Positions 14,101 through 26,100 of a stretch of 64,000 nucleotides of DNA are shown piece after piece. The number at the start of each line of letters is the position of its first letter. Positions within the stretch are counted from its first letter, which is position 1. The notes beneath the pieces are model-generated. The model was not told the DNA's origin and did not search any database. It worked only from the letters and a program-made list of their open reading frames with translations. Origin of the DNA: Lepidonotus clava (lineage: Eukaryota; Annelida; Polychaeta; Phyllodocida; Polynoidae); the NCBI GenBank assembly GCA_936440205.1, contig OW387148.1:37111003-37175002 (forward strand), in the 5' to 3' direction. The translations under genes and the position numbers were made by a program.

Positions 14101-17100
14101 ACCGGAACCGGAAGTAGCGGTGTTCGGGGTGCTGGTGGTGAAGCTGGTCTCCGGCGTGAGGCGGTTTGACCTTTTTGCACTGCCGGAGGCCCGGAGGAGG
14201 AAGGTCCGAGGGCTGAAGAAGAGGCTCTTCCGGGGCGTCCGGGGGGTGGAGACCGGGGTGGTGGAACAGCCGGCCGGGGGCGCCCTCTTCGGGGTGCTCA
14301 CCGGGGTCACCTTGTTAGAGGTCTTCAGAGGGGTTTTACAGTCCGATTTCTTAGGGGTTTTACAGTCCAATTTCTTATTAATTTTACCTGGGGTATGGCT
14401 ATGAATCTTAGAGGTCCATTTCAAGGGCGTTTTTTGTACATTTGTATTTACAGAGGTTTTTGAAGCACCATTGGTTGTAACAAAATCACATTTCTCAGAC
14501 TGAGTGTCTTTGGTCTGTTCTAGTCCCCTCTTCACCACGTCGGCCCAGCGCGGGGCCGGGGCGGGCGGGGCGGGGCTGGTACCCGATCTACATGTCCTCT
14601 CAAAGCGGGGCGACCGGGAACCGGCGGTGAGCACATTGTCGTCTGCTCCATCTCGGAGGGGAGAGACAGTGGGACCCTCCAACGTGTGGACGGATTTTAT
14701 ATTCTCTGTGCTCTGTGTGCTGCCCGTGCTCACACAGCTACACGTGCTGCACGTGCTCCGTGTGCTACACGTGCTAACCGTGCTGCAAGTGCTAACCGTG
14801 CTGCAGACGGACCCGGCCGACGATTGCCGGGACAGCGTCTCATGATCAGACCCGATCCCGCTGTCCGGACTCTGCGTCCCCTCCGCGCGTCCAGCGTCCC
14901 TGACGACGACACCAGCGTCCGTCCTCAGTGGCGCCGCCTGGTGTGGGCCCGGGGAACTAGCCGTCAACTCCGCGGAGATGGACCGCGCCAGTGGCGCCCT
15001 GTCGCGGTGGGGACGGGAACTGCTGCAGCGGCCCCTCAGGCCTGCGGAGCGCTGCTTCCGCTTCTGGACCACGCGGCTCCGCTTGGAGAGCGTCGTCTTC
15101 CGGCGGGACGTCTCCGACTGTGTGTGGAGATTGTCAGTCGCAGACATCTCTGATGTGGGACATTTATTTGTGGGTTTTGACCCACTTTGATCCTGTGTTT
15201 CTCTATAGGAGACCGCCTCCAAATCAGACTCGGCCAGGGTGTATAAGCAGGGGGAGTACCTGGGTGTCTGAGGGGTGTCCATTATTAGCGGGGAGGGTGT
15301 TGTCGGCCTGTGTAAGGTGGTCAGGGGGCTGGCCGGCATGTCTTTGGGTGTAAAGTGCAGGTTGGGCAGCAGGGGCAGGGAGAAGGTGAACCCAGGCCGC
15401 CCGCAGTCGGTCGTATCTGTATCAACCTCCATGGTGGTTATAATATCCTCAGGCTGATGTCAAACTCATTAAACCAATCATCTCGGGCAGGTCTTGGGGT
15501 AGTCCTGAGTGTGTTACAATCAACACTGCGATCTCTGCGCCGTTTGAGACTAACAGGGTTAGCTATACCCTGAGGCAAGGCCTACTTACAAATCCCACAG
15601 GCGGGCTGGTCAAAGGGGCGCAGTGAGCAGCATTAGGCCACAGGTGGGAGATAAGTCCTGGAGACGAGTCAGGGAGGTCAAGACGACAATCCCGGGCTTT
15701 ATCTCACCTGACGGGGCCGGCCTGTGGAGGCTGATACCATCTCCTGTTGACCGGCTTGGAGCGGTCAGTTACGTCACCCAGGTAGTGGTCAGTCCTTTAG
15801 GTAGTGGTAAGTCTCTCAGGTTCAGGCTACAGGTAGGTGATTTCCGTGGGAACCCGGCCTGACTCAGGTATACCGACAAAGGGTAGAGGGCCGATAGTGA
15901 TCAGAGCTTACACCAGCTTACACCATCACTACAACAATACCGACGTTTTAAGGACACACAAGGTGGTGGTTGGTGAAGGTGTTGGCCGTTAGTACAACAC
16001 GTCCTCTCTCCGGGAACTGGTGTATGTTGACACTTCCACGAAATTCTCGGCACTGTGCCTAGAAGCAGAACCGCGCCCGTTTTGTATGTTTGCGAACCAA
16101 AGACGGGAATATGCGGGTAAAGTTAACTCCTTAACGTTGTCTCCGAGTCTCTAATTACCGATGTGAAACAATGGTAATGGGTCCGTAATGGGCTAACGAG
16201 TTTCCAGCAAACAATGTAACCAACATGGGAAGATGCTCTTTAACTTGTATGCGGGCGGTGCTTGTTCCACCTGTGTAGGGGTGATGACAATTCTTTGGTC
16301 AGAAATACTCCACACACTAACACGTTGAGAACAAACAGGAGGTAGGAGGGGGGCAATTAGCACTGCGGAGGGCCTCCTACTGCTGAAACTATTTCCCAGG
16401 TGAGGGGCGGGGACATCAAAGATACCCGGAGACCAGGTGTTCTGGGATACTCTCCGTATCCTGTGCTAAATGCAATCACCTCCTGGTTAATGTCCGTGAG
16501 AATCCAGGATCCCGAGTGATCTTCAGATGGACCTTCGACAGCTGGTTTATACCAATAAGGCCCTTAGGGTAGGAGGAGGTAGTCCGCTGGGGTTGTGTAT
16601 GGAGACAATACGAGCTGTGTATGGAGACAATACAGAGTGGTCAATTCTTAATGCTGACCACTGAGAGTTCCGTCCAGGTGTATCCGTCCTGCGATGGTCA
16701 GTTTCCTTGACCACAGAGTCCGTACAATGACTGACCACTGTGGGGGAGTGTCGAGTGGCTCCCGGTAAAAGCCCGTATTGCGGAGGTCCTGTTAATTGGC
16801 CTTAGTCCGGTATATATTACTGTAGGTGGGAGCGGCCAGCTGGTCTGGGGGGATCCCTAATGACAACACGAGCTGGGCACAGAGATGAAGTCCTCAGGTC
16901 GGCACACCCCTCAGTACTCGGTCCGTGACGGGCGGCAGATGGGGGCGGACTGGGCGGAGGGACGTATCAGTGGTTATTATATAGCGGTCAGTGCGGAGGG
17001 CAGTATCAGAGTGGTTATTATACACCGGTCACTGTATGACATGGCCCCCAGCTGCTGCTATCAGCTGCCCGCTATGAGCCGAGTGGTGAATACTTAATGA

Positions 17101-20100
17101 ATCAGGCGCGTGTGGGGCTACTGTGGGCTATTTTCCAGCTGCTGGTGAGGGTTGACAACTGATGACAACTCGGAGGTACTAATGACAATCCCGGGTATAT
17201 CCAGTGAGAGTGGGTCACGTATCGGGGGGTTGTCCGCGGGGGTGTGACGTCTGTCCGTGGGGGTGTGACGTCTCACTAGTCTGTAGTCTACACCTTGATC
17301 CCTTTTCCAGCTGCTGCTGAAGCTGATTGCCGGCGGCGGTGCGCTGGTAATCGGCTTAACTGGCTCCAGGTAGGGAGAGTGACGCTGGAGAAGTCACCTG
17401 TGGTGGTCCCCAGGGCCGGGAGGGCGCCTGGAGGAAAAGTGACGCAGGTAATCAACACGGCGCCTGATCTGAGAGTCTATAATCCGTGTGGTATATATGT
17501 ATGATGTGATGTATATGTTTATAGTCCGGTGGTAGTCTGGTGGTAAGTTAATGTTATCCCATCATGCCGACTCCTGGGGTCGACTAGTGCAGTGAGTGGA
17601 CGGGGTGGTGGCTACCGTGAGACTGAGTGGATAGGTGAAGGTAGCTGAGGGATGTAGGAGGCTGACCGCTACTGGACGTCACGGCCCAGCGCACACCGCA
17701 GGGGGGGGGGTGACGTAACCTCCCCCCCCCCCCCGGCGGGCAGGGCGCCCCACCCCCCACACATGCCGCATGGCGTGCTACACGCGGAGGATGCGAATTC
17801 AAATTTAGCGGGGCCTTGTTTGGGGAGCGGGGGCCCTGATTGGTCGGCCTGCCCCCCGGACCCCGCCCCTGTAGTAGGAAACTTCCCCTGACAGGAGACA
17901 ATTACCCCAACCCCTGACTCGGACATTATGTGTAGGGCTTAAAACTGCCTTCTATTGTGGGTTCTCCAAACCTCTTAGCCGTCTTTATTTGGAGAGCTGT
18001 CCACGCGAACCCCGACTTCCGCTCAGAACACAGCCAGCGACATCGACTTTGCTTTAGTTGTTAAACCAATAAAAACACCCTCGGGTTGATGTAGACTCGG
18101 GAAAAAGCTGTGCAATGACCCATACAATGACTGCTCCTGTCGAGGTGTCAGTGCTAATGGTGGGTACAAGCTGTCAGGGCGGGGAGGAGAGGGGAGGGAT
18201 TGTAGCGGAGTGGGTAACTGTGTGTGGGGAAGTACAATGAATCTGGTCATATCAATATTGGAGATTAGTTCGGTTTGTCCAGGCTCCCAAAGGACACCCA
18301 GGGAACACCTCCCTAGTGATACCCCTTATCAGTGCCTTATCTAGACACCCCGTGAGAAAGGGTTAAGTATGGATTCAATTAAAATCAACCGTGCAACAGG
18401 TCGATGTGGATAAAACTAACAAAACGAACTCAGTATCTGAAGGAAACGTTAACAAGCTTGTTTTTAATAAGGTTGTATAATCCCTGGGTTAGAAGGCTCC
18501 CCGCGGGGGGTAACGTTACGTGCGGCGACCTGTACGGGCAGGTCGAGGGGGTCAGGATACCAACCCAAATTCTATTTTCAAATTCCCTGTGTTTCCCTGA
18601 GGTTTCCCTGTCCCGAGGGACAACCCAACAACAAAAAGTCGAATCCCTAATATCTTGAGAATAAGGAATTTCAAAACCTGACAAAATGTGTTTGGACAAA
18701 ATTTCCAAATTCCCTGTGGTTTCCCTGTCAGGGATTTATCTTCTTTTTTTCTCTCCCCATTTCCCCTGTTTTCCCTGTGAGGTTGGTGCCCTGCTGGGGG
18801 TGCAGGGCGGGGTCCTGTATGAAGCCCCGGGACGCCCGTAAGCCGACCCGTTATAGGATCGGGATTACACATGTAGCTAATACAGATACAGGGAAGAAAG
18901 AAACGACAGGTGCGAAGAAACCACTAAAAACAGTCGTGTACAATCCCTTCAATACACGATTAAGCCTGAAACCCCCAAACGGCCCCTCAAAAGGCCAAAC
19001 TGTGGGTTTACTTAATTAAGTTCACTTTTGTTAAACCAATGCACACGTGGCCGCAGCGTTAAGCCGGTAACTTGTAAACCCTATAAGAAAACAGCCTTTC
19101 TAGCGCGTTCATGAATGTACCACATCTGTCAAACGAGTACTCGTTGATCTATCGTGAGAAAATGAGAATGCTGTGATAAGAAACTCGTCTTTCCACTTGT
19201 AGATCTGTGAGAAGAAACCACCACAGAGAGAGACCCGTCTTCAGAAGACTAGTTCATCTCCTAAACTTTGTAGAGAGGAGAAACTTGTCAAGTCTTTACC
19301 TCCTTCATCTTACACTTTCGACTTTAGCGAAGTTTCAGACCAAATATCAGTGGGTATGGATACAATCTATATATCATCTGGCTTCCAACCAGGGTTGCCA
19401 CAGTTCAGAGAAATTCCCAGAGGGAAAGGGACAGCGACATGCGACATGGCTTATCTTACACAGAGGGCACCAATTTCATTTTCCCCTGACAAATAAGATA
19501 AGAAAATCCATTCATTGATCAGCCTTGAACCACCCCTGGAACTGTCCTTTCCTGCCATTTAGTCTGGGACTTGCAAAATACAATTTTTTTCTGGAAAATT
19601 GGAAACTCCATTTTTCCCTGACAAAGGTCAATTTTCCCTGAGTCTTTTTTAATAATAACTTTTCCCTGACCAATTCCAAAATAACCTGACTTTTCCCTGA
19701 CCTTGAAAAAAAAATTCCCATCACTTTTCCGTGGCCTTGGAAAAAAGTTTTTCCCTGACTTTTCCTTGACCCGTGGCAACCCTGCCAATGGTAATGAGTA
19801 GCTGTAATGACCGTCACAGTCTGTTGGGTAAACCCTAGTCTGTCTGGCGACGCTGCCTAGAGGATGGTCCAACCCTTAAATTAGACAAGGCGACATGGCC
19901 GTTTTTGAGGGACAACGACATGCGACATGGCCATTCCTTATCTTACACAGAGGAGACCAACTCTTTTTAGTGACAACGACAGGCGATCAAGCAGTTCCCT
20001 AAACGCAGTACGAAAAGTCGTGCCCCCTGCTCCACCCAGTCCACTCTTGACCTATGCCGGTACGTTCAGACCGTTTTGGTTAACCTCCGACCACAGATAG

Positions 20101-23100
20101 CTGGTTTCTCATGCTTTACCTGCAGACTATCCTAAATCACGATGCACCCTGGGAAATATGTCGACAAAACACAAGGCTTAACCATAGAAATTCTCACTAA
20201 TTATTGGATTATATTTGGTTAAACATTATGGAAATCTATAACTGACTAATTTTCATTTTGCATAGAAATAGGTTTACTATTTTTAAAGTTGGGTTGAAAA
20301 CTTATTCATTATAGATAGATTTATATCATTTTTGTGGGTATATTTCCTATAGACTTCCCTAAGTTTTTGTTGACTAAAGATTAGGCTAAATTAACCTGCA
20401 GGTGCCTAAAATACTGAATAAAATCTATCCGTGGTAGCGAGAAAAATTACATTACAAATTAATAAAACCTTAAAGTCTCATAGCCCTGTCTACATTTGGA
20501 ATCTTGAAATATCTTAAGCATTAGTGGTTCTTGATGGAATCGCCATGCTCAAAGAATTTCATAGGAAAATATTCATCCTTGAAAGGTTTCCTTAAAGGTA
20601 TGAACGCGAGAAACATCTGTAAGTAAAGTTAACTGGGAATGAGGAGTCCGGCTCTGAACAAACCGACCCAGACCAGACGATTGAACTGGAATCGTCCAGA
20701 CAGTAGTCAAACAGGGACTAGGAGAAATCCCACTCAGATTGACAGTAAATCAGTGTGCGGCTATATGTGACTGTTTGAGAAGCTGTGGCCCCGGCCGTAC
20801 CTGGTCAGGGGGTGGACTAAGGGCGGGCTGATGGGGGATTAATGAGTTAATCCTGTATAGGGGGACGCCCAGGTGAGGCGGGGGGAGGTGGCAGCACCCT
20901 GTTTACCTGACCTACTTACTGTTTTACCGGGAGGAGTAATCATCTTAATTCACCGGGGAAATAGGGCACGTAAACAGACAGTATAATTAGGACCGTGTTG
21001 TTTTACTCCTATATAAAGTGCAGCTCGGACATTAAGAACATGTACATAACTATTACACTTATTTATTTAATCATCGGCTCATACAACCCCCATCTAAAGG
21101 CATATAACTGGAAGGTAGGCATGCTATGGGTGTGAGACACAAGAAACCACCCAAAAACCTAAACATTTTATGTCACTTCCTGATGGTTCGTCTTTTCTTA
21201 TATCGTGTTAGTTCAACAAACTATAACCTAACAGGATATACAATGTATACTGACAATAATGTGTTCTGTTAGTGTAAAACACTTTACATGAAATATATAT
21301 ACATTGTACAATGTATATATAGGATCAAGCCAGAAACACCGACCAGATCTAGCTACGCCCACCATCAAGTTTCTAAGTTGAAAATGAACATATTTTATTC
21401 CATAAATCAGTCATCTAAATTCAATAACAATTTTAACAGTGCCGCCTGACAAAATAACAGCTATTGGATTATCTATTTCATTATAATTGATAAACATTCT
21501 GGGAGGCAATAATCTTGCTACAACCAAGAAGTAAATATTCTGTGTCGAGAAAACTTTAGTATTGATTCCCTAAATAATCAAGTATCTTGACTAAGCGGCT
21601 AAATATCCATTTAATACGCAACATACTTCCGTTAACTTTTATGTGGGGTAACAGAAGCAGCGGCCGCTATACTACAAAGTCTCCGTTGACAAAGGTATTA
21701 ATCACGTCTCTCGGACGAGTCATACCGTTTGTTCAATGGCCTCAGTCTATTGCCCACCACTGATTGCTCGTATTGAAAACACATAAGTCGGCCGAGTCAG
21801 TTATGTAGATGGGACCAACAGTACCACATCACATCAAAGGTGCGTATCCCTGCAGAGCAGTAAAACAGCTGATTGGGGTTTGTCGGGGTTCTAAGCCCCC
21901 GGGACCCCGTGGGGGCGGGGGACGGGGACGGTGGGGACGGGGGACGGGTAGGGTGGGGACGGGGGACGGGTAGGGTGGGGACAGGGACGACTAATTGAAT
22001 CAGAGAGAGAGAGTAAAGTTCAAACTTTACTCTCTCTGATTGAATGTACGGGGCGGTGAGAAAACACCGATCGTGGCGGGCCTTTTGGGGAAAAGGTCCG
22101 AGGGGACAATGCCCTGACGCCCGGCCAGTCCACGGTGAACGGGCCCTTAAGGCCCTGTTACACTACACGCCATGATCTGCGACATGAGCGAGATGTGTAA
22201 TTATAATACATGTATAATTCACATACAGGGAGCGATATTGTTGTTAACGATTGGCAATAAGTATATCAGATACATGTGAATTCCTGGATCCGCCCCTGGA
22301 CATGTAGCAGCTCAAGTCGTGTAGTGTAAAACCACCTTTAGAGGCCCTGCCGTCCGCCCCACTGTGAACTGCCCTTTAGAGGGCCCACCACCCATCAGGG
22401 GCCCTTCCCGTTATATTACCCCACTCCGGGGCCCCACTGTTCGCCTAATGTCGTCCTTTACCGGCTCTAAATACCTCCATATTCCCCTGGGCTCCCTTTA
22501 GACTTTACGTAACGCAGGAAAAGAGAAGGAAAAAACGTGCCAACTTAGGTGAGAACCCCCACGCCGGTCAGTAAACCCCCACACCCTGTACGCCTATTCT
22601 CTTCTCTGGCACACTGGATACGCCTCAGCGATCTAAAAATCGCGGAGAAAGAGGTCATTTTAAGGAAATTTCGCTTATCCGAGAACATTGAAATTAGGGG
22701 GTATTTTCCCCCACAAAATTCGCGAAAATTGAAATTAAGGGGGATTTTTCTCCGTATGATTCGGAAAATGAGAAAAAAGGGGCAGTTTCTTTCCCAAAAA
22801 ATGATACCCATATATATATATGCAGGTGGTTACACTTTTAACCCCCCCCCCCCACCCCCACACCCCCACCACCCCCGCCCTGGCCACTCAGCCTCCTCCT
22901 GTGAGGGACAAAGCCAAGGTCAGGCTGAGTGCGCCAAGGTCACGCCGGGAGGCGGGGATCAGAGGGGGTCAGAGGGGGGTAGGGGGATTCAAGGAGGGGC
23001 GTCCCGGGGCGGGCACCCAGGAGGCCAGGATTAAGGGGGTTAGGGCCCGCTACTCGCCAGGTGAGTGTTGAACCTCGGCCTGAGTAAGTCAGCTCTTCAC

Positions 23101-26100
23101 CAGTAGGTGGCGTCTTAGTGCGTCACGTGATCACGATTTCTGGGGCTCTGTCTTTGATGAGTCGTCTGAGGGTGAAAGGGTTCTGGTGATGGGGGTGAAT
23201 GGGGGGAGGGGGGGGGGGCCCACAGGGAGGAGGCCGATCCAGGGCCTTTGTCGTCCCCCAGGTCTTAGCGGGGATTACGACCGGCCCGGTCTTAAAGGGC
23301 CAACAACGACGGCGTGGCGTAAGGAGCGGCCGTTTGACCCCCAGTACCCCCACTCCCTGCTCCCCAGGATACGCATCAGCGTTCTAAAAAACGCGGAGAA
23401 AGGGGTTATTTCAAAGAATATTCGCATGTCCGCGAAAATTGAAAATAGGGGGTATTTTTTACCAAGAAATTCGCGAAAATGAGAAAAAGGGGTATTTTTT
23501 TCACATGAAAAGCTGTATGTGGCGAGGCTATACTTTAGAAATCGGCATTAGTATGTCAATTTTCAATATAAACACAGATACACTACTTTAAAAAAACATG
23601 AATACATAGGCCATATAGATAACCTATCCAGGCAAGAATTTTAGAGGGTTATTAATGTGTACAAGGTGACAAATATTTCGTGTTTCTTGAAAAAAGGGGT
23701 GTAATTTAGGCCTCGAAATTTCGCATTTTAATGAAAAAAGGGGTCTTTTTGAGCTGAAAAATTCGTGAAAAGGGGGTATTTTTCAGATTGGAGAACACTG
23801 ATGGGTTCCCACTTATTTGGTTGAGTGGGGGTACCGGGGTTTGACCACCCATTACAACGGGCGTGTGGCCCCAGCCTTCGTTAAGACTCTACCTTTAATG
23901 TCTTGTGTTTTGTTCTGGTTATGTATCCATCGGTTTTACGTTACAGCCTAAAAACCACGGCGAATATCCGCTAAGAGGGAGAATCAAAGTGAGGTAGTCC
24001 TAATCCGGTTTACCGCCAGCCTCTTGGAGGAATCCCTTACACAAGTTACAGGTGATTGGATGACCGCGGGATGAAGGATTGACGCAATATTAGATTCTCG
24101 TTAAATTAATCTGATAGACAGTTGAGACAGACCAAATCCCTATGATTCACTGCAAATGTATGCACTGCAAAGTCTGAACAAAAGTGGTAGTAGGCTTTCT
24201 TTAACCAGTTTCACAAGACATATCTTTCTCTTCAAGCTTCTCTCCTTCATATTCATAAGCGGAAACACAATTTTAAAGTTCCTTTACAACTATATTCCAC
24301 CAGGAAAAGCAAAATGAGAAAAGGTATTTCTGTCTCTATAATATAGATCTTACCTTGACGAATTCGTCAATATTAGCAATTGAATTGTACAATTTGGCAT
24401 TACATGTTGAATTTTTTTTTTTTTGTAGTATGGCTAAGGCTTGGTAGGGGCATGTGTACACGATTATCCGTCAAGTGAGAAAGGTTCCTTGGGAATTGTG
24501 CCACTTCTCTTTTCAGATCACTTGTATTCATTTATTCATGTCATCTCTTTTCCTAAGACTACTACGACAAGGTCGATGTACCAATTATCTGAGCTTCGAG
24601 GCTGCTTTTATTATAATGTTTCGTCTTTTGCTGAATAGGCACATAGCAGCATGGTGGTTTGTCTGATACAGATTTCGCAATACCTCACTTGTCCGCCTGC
24701 CTCTTTCTTCGTACCTACATCTCAACGTCTACCTCTGACATGATGATGTACACCTTTAGAACAATCTCAATTTTCAGGCTGAATGCACTCGGGTGACATC
24801 TTTGCCCGTTGTGACATGAGACGTCGCGGTAACCTCGTGTTGTGACAGTCAGTGCCATATTCTGTGTGGAGGAGGGTGTCAGCCCCCCCCCCTTCCCCCC
24901 CCCCCCCTTCCCCCCCCCCTTCCCCCCCCCCCCGTAACCCGACCTCCCTATTACGACCCAGGCCTGGTCCTAATTGCGGGGTAATTCATTAGGGAGGTGT
25001 GTGACGACCTGTGTCTGATGACCCGGGTAGATAGCGCCGACCGGTGTCATAACCAAACCCTGGAGGGGGTGGGGGGAGGGATGGGGGGGGGGGCAGTGGT
25101 CAGTCAGTAGTCATCTCCACCCCTCGTAGAGCCCGTAACACCGGCCGTTGCAGAGAAGATTTCACTCCCGACTGATGAAAAAGTAGGAAAAATGGAAACG
25201 CTTTTTTTTTTTTTTTTTCAGAAGCAAATAAGAAGAACTGTTACCATCAAGAATAGATTCCTGGCATGGAATTTGTGTTGGAATAGCTTGAACATAAAAA
25301 CACAAACTCTAAAATAGATATGAAAGTACTGTAGGAAAAATCAGTTGCGCAATCCAAAATCGCAAGATTGGGAAATTCTTCAAAAGTAGGAGAATGGCAT
25401 CTCTGCATTGGCCCCAGTGTCTCCCAGTCCCAGGCTCCAGGATACGCATCAGCGCTCTCATAAATTTGACGGAGGAAATGGTAATTTTCTCATAATTCGC
25501 AGGTCCATGAAAATAGAAAAGTGTGTCGGGGGGGGGGGGGGGAGGGAGGAGAGAACGCGAATTCTAGGTTGATAAGGGTAATTTTGAAGATCAAGAGGGA
25601 TCAGCTTGACTCATAGGAAAGATACTGCTTGAGAATTGGCAGGCAAATCATCAGAATCCACCCACATACAAATCAGGCACCAGGCATCACATGCCATGTG
25701 CATTATGAAGTTATCGAAGAATACAAAACATGATTGTTTAGTTCGATCAATCAACTCTTTGATCATCTAAATAAAAAAAAAAAAGGAAGTCATCGTTTCT
25801 GGAGAGAGAAAAAGGGGGTGTCAAAAAAAAAATCCGTGAAACAGGGGTGTTAACTTTTTTAAGTTGGAGAACTCCGATCTCCTTACCTCAGCGGGGGCTC
25901 CCGGCCGTTGGCACCCCGCCGCCCCCTGGGAGCGGGGTCCGGAACTAACCCGGCCTGTACCCGGCGGGTCACCTATTGTTTAAGGCCTGGTCCAGGGGTC
26001 ACCAGCGAAATTAAGCCCACTTGAACCACTTAGTAGAACATTAGGTCGCTAAACACCGAGGACAATAAAAGTAACTGATGATGAAACACACATGTACAAG

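Noticed and set aside
12655-15353. Several plus-strand frames of 100-155 codons (for example 12655-13074 and 14686-15153)
   Set aside because: They are antisense shadows of ECT2 exon 9 and the alternative exon. They have no splice logic or domain of their own, and the minus frames align with ECT2.
22549-23034. 161-codon plus-strand frame
   Set aside because: It runs across a truncated TIR repeat and a poly-C tract. Similar peptides recur at the other repeat copies, so it is repeat sequence.
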